Source: an uncultured Flavobacteriales bacterium (GTDB lineage Bacteria; Bacteroidota; Bacteroidia; Flavobacteriales; Weeksellaceae). Taken from it: a stretch of DNA of 64,000 nucleotides. The DNA lies in the NCBI GenBank assembly GCA_937973555.1, contig CALJKL010000030.1, positions 27,163 through 91,162 on the forward strand. The letters are read 5' to 3'. Both the position numbers and the translations under genes were made by a program. Below are positions 58,248 through 64,000 of the stretch, piece after piece. The stretch's first letter is position 1; each line of letters opens with the position of its first letter. The notes below the pieces were generated by a model, which was not told the origin of the DNA, did no database searches, and saw nothing but the letters and a program-made list of their open reading frames with translations.

Positions 58248-58964
58248 ATGCAGAAACTTTCTCTTCTCTTCACCAAAGACGGATTGCAGTGGCATATTTC
58301 TAAAGGGAAAAATGTACTGCAAGAGGCTTCTCATTTTGTTTCTGAAGAGACTCCGGCTCATTTGGTAGAAGAACAGTTGAATGAAGTTTTAGCCCAAAAC
58401 AGCTTTAGCGAAATTGCAGTTTTTTCGGCTTTAAACCATTTTTCTTTAACGCCCGATACTTTTTTAGAACATGATTTGGGATACCAATTGATCTCTTACA
58501 ACGCCCCTGTAGATGAGGGTAAAGAAGAGCTAATGCTTTCGGTGAACAAGAAATATGGAGTTCAGTTTTATTATACTTTCCCAAAAGATTTTTATCAAAA
58601 AATTAAGTCAAAAAATATTCAGACAAAATTCAATTTTTCTGGGGAAAAGTTTTTGAATTCCATTTCGGTAAAAAACCAAAAAGAAATCCATATCAATCTT
58701 TTTCACCAACAGGTAGAATTTTTCGCTTTCGAGAATAAAAAAGTGATTTTATACAACAACCTGGATGCGGATTCTGAGGTAGATTTTCTTTATTTCATCA
58801 TGTTCAGTTTAAGCAAAATAGGCTTTGGGACGTCCGAAACCTATTTCCATATTTATGGTGAAACCAAGGAAAACGAAACCTTTATTTCTGAATTGAAGAA
58901 GTTTGCCAAAAACATTAAAATTCACTTTGAAAATTCTGACAAAAAGAATTTCATCTTGAATTAA
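58248..58964 (+). CDS. DUF3822 family protein
   Basis: A 238-residue protein that fits DUF3822, a Bacteroidetes family with an ASKHA-like (actin/hexokinase) fold pattern: LSLLFTKDGLQWHIS, FSALNHFSLTPD, INLFHQQVEFFAFENKK and DFLYFIMFSLSK. Function unknown. ATG 58248 is preferred; a longer frame would overlap the Smr gene by 14 bp. It sits immediately before rsmD, a frequent pairing in this class. Confidence 0.82.
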   Translation: MQKLSLLFTKDGLQWHISKGKNVLQEASHFVSEETPAHLVEEQLNEVLAQNSFSEIAVFSALNHFSLTPDTFLEHDLGYQLISYNAPVDEGKEELMLSVNKKYGVQFYYTFPKDFYQKIKSKNIQTKFNFSGEKFLNSISVKNQKEIHINLFHQQVEFFAFENKKVILYNNLDADSEVDFLYFIMFSLSKIGFGTSETYFHIYGETKENETFISELKKFAKNIKIHFENSDKKNFILN

Positions 58965-58986
58965 AATTCAAATATCATTAGACATC

Positions 58987-59559
58987 ATGTACAGAATCAT
59001 TAGCGGAAAATGGAAGGCCAAAAGAATTATGGCGCCTAAAAATTTTGATGTAAGACCTACTACAGATTTTGCTAAAGAGGCCCTTTTCAGCATCTTGGCC
59101 AACCGCTATGAAATAGAATTTTGTTCAGTTTTAGATCTTTTTGCCGGTATTGGCTCTATCAGTTTAGAATTGGCATCAAGAGATTGCCAAGACATTACGG
59201 CTGTGGAGATGAATCCTAAACATGCTTCTTTCATTAGCACTACTGCTGCAGAACTTCAGATGGCTTTACAGATTAATGTACAGCGTGGTGATGTTTTTGA
59301 TTGGCTAAAGAAAAACAGAAACAAAAAAACTTATGATATTGTTTTTGCCGATCCGCCTTTTGAACTGGATGAAAAAAAATATGGAGAACTGATCTCTATG
59401 GTTTTGAACAATGGTTTTCTAAAAGAAAATGGCACTTTTGTTTTGGAACACCAGTCTAAAATGAAAATAGACCATCCTAACTATACCGACACCAGAAAAT
59501 ACGGAAATGTGAGTTTCAGTTTTTTCAGTCCTAATGCTAGTGTTGAGGAGTCTGTGTAA
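58987..59559 (+). CDS. rsmD: 16S rRNA (guanine(966)-N(2))-methyltransferase
   Basis: A 190-residue SAM-dependent methyltransferase acting on the 30S subunit. It begins MYRIISGKWKAKRIMAP, has RPTTDFAKEALFSIL near residue 29, the SAM loop DLFAGIGSISLELASR near 50 and the catalytic ADPPFE near 118. The C-terminal 23 bp overlap the convergent murI stop region. Confidence 0.95.
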   Translation: MYRIISGKWKAKRIMAPKNFDVRPTTDFAKEALFSILANRYEIEFCSVLDLFAGIGSISLELASRDCQDITAVEMNPKHASFISTTAAELQMALQINVQRGDVFDWLKKNRNKKTYDIVFADPPFELDEKKYGELISMVLNNGFLKENGTFVLEHQSKMKIDHPNYTDTRKYGNVSFSFFSPNASVEESV

Positions 59560-60376
59560 CTGCCTTCAATTCTACATTGATCTTATTGCCAAAGAATTTT
59601 TTAGACGTTTTTTCGAAATTTTTAGTTAAATCCGAAAGATAAAAATGTGCAGTCCCTTCTACCGTTTGAGGATTTAAAAGGTTATTTTTACCCAACACAT
59701 CCCTCACATAACTGGCCACAATTTTAGGAGAATCTATTACCCTCACTCGCGTTCCGTAATATTTTTTGATTTCATCTATCACCAAAGGATAATGCGTACA
59801 TCCTAAAATAAGAGTTTCTATATCCTTTAGTTTCTTGTCACTCAGATAGTTGTAAATCACAGAATGGGCAATAGGATGATTGATAAAACCTTCTTCTATA
59901 ACCGGCACCAAAAGTGGCGTTGCCAATTCCTGAACATTGATAAAACGATTGTGCTTGCGGATAGATTTCCTATATAAGCCTGAGTTTACGGTGGCTTTGG
60001 TGGCAATTACCCCTACATTTTGATGAATTTCAAAGGCTACTTTTTCTGCAACGGGATTGATGACGTCAAAAACGATTGCCTGATCTCCCACCAATTCTTT
60101 TACCTCTTGCAAAGCATTTGCCGTTGCCGTATTGCAGGCAATCACAATGGCTTTGCAATTGTTTTCGAGCATGAATTTGGCAATCTTTAAAGAATACCCA
60201 ATGATGGCTTCCCTAGATTTTTCTCCATAAGGAAGGTGCTTGGTATCTCCAAAATAAATGAAATTTTCATGCGGCATCAGCCTTTTTATTTCTTTGGCAA
60301 CAGTAAGTCCGCCAACTCCGGAATCAAAAATCCCGATAGGCTGAGAGGCTGAAAGATGGGTGAAATTTGGCTTCAA
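59537..60376 (-). CDS. murI: Glutamate racemase
   Basis: A 279-residue enzyme that makes D-glutamate for peptidoglycan. IGIFDSGVGGLTVAKEI near residue 14, the first catalytic Cys in VIACNTATAN near 80 and the second in ILGCTHYPL near 190. The start is TTG at 60376; no ATG precedes the conserved DSGVGG motif. A -7 box lies upstream. It overlaps rsmD tail to tail by 23 bp. Confidence 0.95.
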   Translation of the reverse strand: MKPNFTHLSASQPIGIFDSGVGGLTVAKEIKRLMPHENFIYFGDTKHLPYGEKSREAIIGYSLKIAKFMLENNCKAIVIACNTATANALQEVKELVGDQAIVFDVINPVAEKVAFEIHQNVGVIATKATVNSGLYRKSIRKHNRFINVQELATPLLVPVIEEGFINHPIAHSVIYNYLSDKKLKDIETLILGCTHYPLVIDEIKKYYGTRVRVIDSPKIVASYVRDVLGKNNLLNPQTVEGTAHFYLSDLTKNFEKTSKKFFGNKINVELKAVTQTPQH

Positions 60377-60392
60377 AATTTTGAAATTTTTA

Positions 60393-60400
60393 CAAAAGTA
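60393..60400 (-). promoter_or_regulatory. Promoter -7 box of murI
   Basis: TACTTTTG on the minus strand, 16 nt before TTG 60376. Confidence 0.5.
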
Positions 60401-60418
60401 CTAAAGATTTGGGATTAT

Positions 60419-61543
60419 TTATACAATAAAAAGATCAGAAGCAATCCCATCTGCCAAAAACCAATGTTTTTCAGGAATTTTGAGGTGTCCTTCCTCAATG
60501 ATAAGCATTCCTTCATCCAATTTTTCTTGTATTGATTTTTCGAAAACTACAAAGGTTTCTTCAGAGAATTTTTCTTTTAATGAAAGAATATCTACCCCCC
60601 ATATGGTTCTTAACCCTATCATAAGCATTTCATTGTATTGATCTTTTTCTGAAAGGATTTCGGTTTCTTTGGGCAATTTATTTTCCGTCAATTCTTTGAT
60701 GTAAAGGCTATTGTTGGCCACATTCCAAGAACGTTCATTTCTGCCATTGTAAGAATGTGCAGATGGACCTATGCCTAGATATTCGTGGTATTTCCAGTAG
60801 GAAGAATTGTGTTTGGACTCAAAACCTTTTTTGGCAAAATTGGAGATTTCATAATGTTGGAAACCATTTTCCTTAAGAAAATCGCTCATGTAATAAAACT
60901 CTTGATTCTGCTCAGATTCCTTAGGAGAAGGGACTTTGTTATTTTTAACCCAATTGCTTAAAGCCGTTTTAGGCTCTACTGTAAGGGCATAAGAAGAAAT
61001 ATGCGGCACCTGGAGTGATATTGTTTTATGTAGATTTTCTTTCCAAATATCTAGATTGGATGTGGGCGAACCATAAATAAGATCAATGCTTATATTCTCG
61101 AAGCCATAATCTTGCGCCCTTTTAATAGAATCTTCTGCTTGAAAAGCATTATGAGCACGGTTCATGAGTTTTAGATCTTCCTCAAAAAAAGATTGGGTAC
61201 CGATAGAAAGTCTATTAACAAGTGTTTTAGACAATTCTTTCAGAAAGTTTTTATCCAAATCATCGGGATTGGCCTCTAGCGTAATTTCAATGTTTTTTTC
61301 GAAACTAAAATATTTCAACACCTCATCTATCAATGAATTGATTTCGTCCACTGATAAAATGGAAGGCGTACCCCCTCCGAAATATAAGGATGAAAGAGTT
61401 TTGTTTTGGAGTTCATCTTTACGCAGAAACATTTCCTTTTTAATGGCCAATAGCATGTCTTCTTTCTGCTTCAGAGAGGTAGAAAAATGAAAATTGCAGT
61501 AACTGCATTTTTGCTTACAAAAAGGAATATGAAGGTAAAGCAT
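60419..61543 (-). CDS. hemW: Radical SAM heme chaperone HemW
   Basis: A 374-residue radical SAM protein. The cluster motif is CKQKCSYCNF (Cys9, 13, 16) with Phe after it, the HemW form rather than the fourth Cys of true coproporphyrinogen dehydrogenase HemN. Other motifs: SLYFGGGTPSIL near residue 60, TLEANPDD, RLSIGTQSF and a C-terminal HemN-type domain. HemW binds and delivers heme to respiratory proteins. It precedes murI on the same strand. Confidence 0.92.
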   Translation of the reverse strand: MLYLHIPFCKQKCSYCNFHFSTSLKQKEDMLLAIKKEMFLRKDELQNKTLSSLYFGGGTPSILSVDEINSLIDEVLKYFSFEKNIEITLEANPDDLDKNFLKELSKTLVNRLSIGTQSFFEEDLKLMNRAHNAFQAEDSIKRAQDYGFENISIDLIYGSPTSNLDIWKENLHKTISLQVPHISSYALTVEPKTALSNWVKNNKVPSPKESEQNQEFYYMSDFLKENGFQHYEISNFAKKGFESKHNSSYWKYHEYLGIGPSAHSYNGRNERSWNVANNSLYIKELTENKLPKETEILSEKDQYNEMLMIGLRTIWGVDILSLKEKFSEETFVVFEKSIQEKLDEGMLIIEEGHLKIPEKHWFLADGIASDLFIV

Positions 61544-61631
61544 TTAATTTACGATGGATGATGTTTGATTTACGATAATTCTGCTTTGCTTTCAAATTCA
61601 CAACTCCAAAATCTAAATTCGTAAATAAGAA

Positions 61632-62585
61632 TTATCTATATCTAAACCCCCTAGAATTAATGAAGTTAGGAAGATCATATCCCAAACCAATCATAAAAGA
61701 ATTTCCACCATATTGTTGGATATCAGACAATCCTAGATTATAAGTGGCTCCAAAACGGAAGCGGCTGGCTTTTACATTAACAAAGGGCGACAAACTAAGC
61801 TGTTGACTTCCTATGGCGCTATTAGATGTTCTGTAACTAATCCCAGCAGCAAAAAAATTATCATCATCATAGAGTTTTGCCTGTATATTCAAATCTAACA
61901 TTCTGGAAGAATTGGTATTGAGGTTCAGCATTAATGATGGTGTAACAGAAAGCCCTTCTGTTACTGGCCATTCATAGCCAGCATTTAAATAAAATCTGGT
62001 AGGAGAAGGCTCTATTCCATTCACCACAGGAATACTATTGGTTAGAGGAATATCTGCTACAGAAACCCCTGCAAAAGCCCCTTTAAAAGTAGCCTGCATC
62101 CCTAAATTGGCATAGGCAATAAATATGCTGTTGTTATTTTCGTAGAGCAAAGGGTCATTAGGATCTTCTGCATTTACTTTAGAAATATCAAAACTTTGAT
62201 TGTAAAAATTAACAGAAGTACCAAAAGAAAACTGGTCTTTACGATCATCTTCATCACTTAAAGGCACAAAATAAGAGGCTCCAAAAGCAATTCCGTTAGC
62301 AGAAATAGGCCCATTTTGATCTCTAAAAAAATAAGCTCCTGCGCCCACTCTATCAAAAATATTGGCATGTAAACCTATAGACTGTACATTAGGAGATTCT
62401 TCAAATTTTGAAAACTGCTTTTGATAATTGGCCATAAAAACCACATCATCAGTATTTCCAAAATAGGCAGGGTTAAATAGAAACTCACTGTTAAAAAGAT
62501 ATTGCTGATACAAGGGTATTGTCTCCTGTGCAAAAGAAAACCCCGATAGCAGTGCAATAATGAGTGATAAAATTTTTCTTTTCAT
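61632..62585 (-). CDS. PorP/SprF family type IX secretion membrane protein
   Basis: A 317-residue outer-membrane beta-barrel of the PorP/SprF family. Signal peptide (about residues 1-20, MKRKILSLIIALLSGFSFAQ), then PLYQQYLFNSEFLFNPAYFG and repeated beta strands (FSFGTSVNFYNQ; RFYLNAGYEW), ending in GLGYDLPNF. PorP/SprF proteins help anchor surface proteins delivered by the type IX secretion system; this one is a stand-alone paralogue. ATG 62585 follows the -7 box. Confidence 0.9.
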   Translation of the reverse strand: MKRKILSLIIALLSGFSFAQETIPLYQQYLFNSEFLFNPAYFGNTDDVVFMANYQKQFSKFEESPNVQSIGLHANIFDRVGAGAYFFRDQNGPISANGIAFGASYFVPLSDEDDRKDQFSFGTSVNFYNQSFDISKVNAEDPNDPLLYENNNSIFIAYANLGMQATFKGAFAGVSVADIPLTNSIPVVNGIEPSPTRFYLNAGYEWPVTEGLSVTPSLMLNLNTNSSRMLDLNIQAKLYDDDNFFAAGISYRTSNSAIGSQQLSLSPFVNVKASRFRFGATYNLGLSDIQQYGGNSFMIGLGYDLPNFINSRGFRYR

Positions 62586-62606
62586 GTGAAATGAATTTCT
62601 ATTTTT

Positions 62607-62614
62607 CAAATTTA
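62607..62614 (-). promoter_or_regulatory. Promoter -7 box of the PorP/SprF gene
   Basis: TAAATTTG on the minus strand, 21 nt before ATG 62585. It covers an in-frame TTG at 62609, which it excludes as the start. Confidence 0.6.
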
Positions 62615-62674
62615 AGTAAAAAAAGTATGGAACTTTTAAATTTCTTTACACCGGGTAATATTTAACATTGATGT

Positions 62675-63742
62675 CTAAGAATTTTGCAAATAGTTTCTCC
62701 ATTTTTCAACCGCTTCCTGCATGTCCTTTGGCATAGGTGATTCAAAATACATTTCCTTTTTAGTGGTGGGGTGTATAAATCCTAAAGTATGGGCATGAAG
62801 CGCATGTCTTGGCAAAATTTCAAAAACATTTTTTACAAATTGTTTGTATTTGGGCAAATTTACCCCTCTTAGGATCTGATGCCCTTCATATCTTTCATCA
62901 TTAAAAAGAGTGTGCCCAATATGTTTGAAATGCGCTCTAATCTGGTGCGTTCTACCTGTTTCTAACTTACATTCCACCCATGTCATATACTTAAATCTTT
63001 CCAGCACTTTATAATGCGTTACGGCATGTTTCCCGTGGCTACCATCTTCATATACAGACATCTGCATTCTATTTTTGGGATGTCTGCCAATATGCCCTTT
63101 GATGGTTCCTTCATCATCACTTAAATTTCCCCAAACAAAAGCCCAATAAAGACGTTTTGTTTTTCGGTCAAAAAACTGTTTGGCCAAATAACTTAGAGCG
63201 TATTCATTTTTTGCAATCACCAACAAACCAGAGGTATCCTTGTCTATTCTATGTACCAATCCTACCCTATCCAAATCAGATTGCAAGCCATTTTTTTGAA
63301 AATGAAAAGCTACCGCATTTACCAACGTGCCACTATAGTTACCATGACCGGGATGCACCACCATGCCTGCCTCTTTATCTATTACCAAAACATCTTCATC
63401 TTCATATACAATGTTGATAGGGATATCTTCTGGGATAATAACATTTTCGCGAGGTGGATGCGTAAGAAGCACAGATATTTCGTCGCCTGGCCTTACCCGG
63501 TAATTCTGCTTTACAGGCTTTCCGTTTACCATAACGTTTCCTGCTCTACAGGTTTGAGAAATTTTATTTCGGGAAGAATTTTGACGGAAAATAAACAAGA
63601 ACTTGTCTATTCTTAGGGGCTCCTGTTTTTTGTCTACTGTTATGTTGAGATGTTCAAACAGACCAGAATTTTCTTCATCATTAGAATTTTCATCTTCTAA
63701 TAACAATTCTTCATCATCCAAAAAATCTTCTTGATCCCCCAT
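62675..63742 (-). CDS. rluD: Ribosomal large subunit pseudouridine synthase, RluD family
   Basis: A 355-residue protein. An acidic N-terminal tail (residues 1-30) precedes an S4 RNA-binding domain (LRIDKFLF...GNVMVNGKPVKQNYRVRPGD, ~42-95), and the catalytic domain has GLVHRIDKDTSGLLVIAK with the catalytic Asp near residue 170, and THQIRAHFKHIGHT. It modifies 23S rRNA uridines. The acidic tail is longer than in E. coli RluD. Confidence 0.93.
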   Translation of the reverse strand: MGDQEDFLDDEELLLEDENSNDEENSGLFEHLNITVDKKQEPLRIDKFLFIFRQNSSRNKISQTCRAGNVMVNGKPVKQNYRVRPGDEISVLLTHPPRENVIIPEDIPINIVYEDEDVLVIDKEAGMVVHPGHGNYSGTLVNAVAFHFQKNGLQSDLDRVGLVHRIDKDTSGLLVIAKNEYALSYLAKQFFDRKTKRLYWAFVWGNLSDDEGTIKGHIGRHPKNRMQMSVYEDGSHGKHAVTHYKVLERFKYMTWVECKLETGRTHQIRAHFKHIGHTLFNDERYEGHQILRGVNLPKYKQFVKNVFEILPRHALHAHTLGFIHPTTKKEMYFESPMPKDMQEAVEKWRNYLQNS

Positions 63743-63903
63743 AATATTAATTTCAAAAACTTTGCAAAGTTCTGAAATTTAAATTAATTCAAAAAAAATC
63801 AATAAAAATATTACTTACTTCTTATACCACTTTCTTTTATAACTCTTTGATATTTTTCTTCTTTCTTCTTTTTTTTTGTTTTTTTCTCTTTTGTTTTTAC
63901 GGT

Positions 63904-64000
63904 TCAGTTTTTATCAGATAAATCTTCACCTTCGCCATAAAATTCGAGGAAGGCATCCAAATAGTCCTGGCTTACTGAAGAAAAATCATCTACTTTTTCT
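63904..64000 (-). CDS. Partial CDS, C-terminal 32 codons, unrecognised
   Basis: The minus-strand frame entering the window edge reads 32 codons (ending DAFLEFYGEGEDLSDKN) to TGA at 63904-63906. The acidic sequence looks like a protein C-terminus. The gene continues beyond the window. The next gene of this kind upstream of rluD in Flavobacteriia is often a PASTA-domain protein, but nothing here proves that. The frame stays open, Lys-rich, for 30 more codons after the TGA. Confidence 0.5.
   Translation of the reverse strand, partial: EKVDDFSSVSQDYLDAFLEFYGEGEDLSDKN

Overview
The window looks like core chromosome from a low-GC Flavobacteriia species, most like Weeksellaceae (Chryseobacterium/Cloacibacterium-type). 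The evidence is: Bacteroidetes promoters (-7 TAnnTTTG, one with a perfect TTTG-N19 upstream) in front of many genes; almost no Shine-Dalgarno sequences; a PorP/SprF type IX secretion protein; families typical of this class (DUF3109, DUF3467, DUF3822, DUF4290, START-like); and the rpoC-DUF3467 pairing. No rRNA operon, CRISPR array, intact IS element or complete prophage was seen.

Layout. 0-19 kb: panD with a flippase-like membrane protein, HU, pdxH, yqgE, a degenerate class IV aminotransferase with a START-like partner, a class III aminotransferase, photolyase, an LTA-synthase-like phosphotransferase beside pssA, an exonuclease, and envelope or stress genes. These are followed by two secreted paralogues (15.7-17.8 kb) and a small phage-like ASCH cassette next to tRNA-Cys. 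19-27 kb (minus strand): thrA-thrB-thrC-folB behind a Thr/Ile-rich leader peptide, and yicC-gmk-nadA. 27-30 kb: lpxK, an ectophosphodiesterase and DUF3467. 30-43 kb (minus): tuf, tRNA-Trp, secE, nusG, rplKAJL and rpoBC, the translation/transcription superoperon. 43-52 kb (mostly plus): murA, murB, ribB, an aminotransferase, a YfiT-like enzyme and small proteins. 52.5-54.6 kb (minus): rpsU, a Xer-type recombinase, hpf and four tRNAs (Thr, Tyr, Gly, Thr). 54.6-64 kb: an ABC exporter, truA, metallophosphoesterase, Smr protein, DUF3822, rsmD, murI, hemW, PorP/SprF, rluD and one partial CDS.

How the parts fit. The rpsU-recombinase-hpf-tRNA cluster and the tuf-to-rpoC cluster are on the same strand and would be contiguous in the widespread bacterial order; here about 9.4 kb of unrelated, mostly opposite-strand genes lies between them. 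The thr operon carries a 32-residue leader peptide ending in a run of Thr and Ile codons, followed by mutually exclusive hairpins. That is the architecture of ribosome-mediated attenuation and the clearest regulatory novelty in the window.

Start sites were chosen from family N-termini and promoter position. Several genes have only TTG or GTG starts, and many ATGs lie 4-10 nt after a -7 box, implying leaderless or near-leaderless mRNAs. All functional calls come from reading the sequence; no database search was run.
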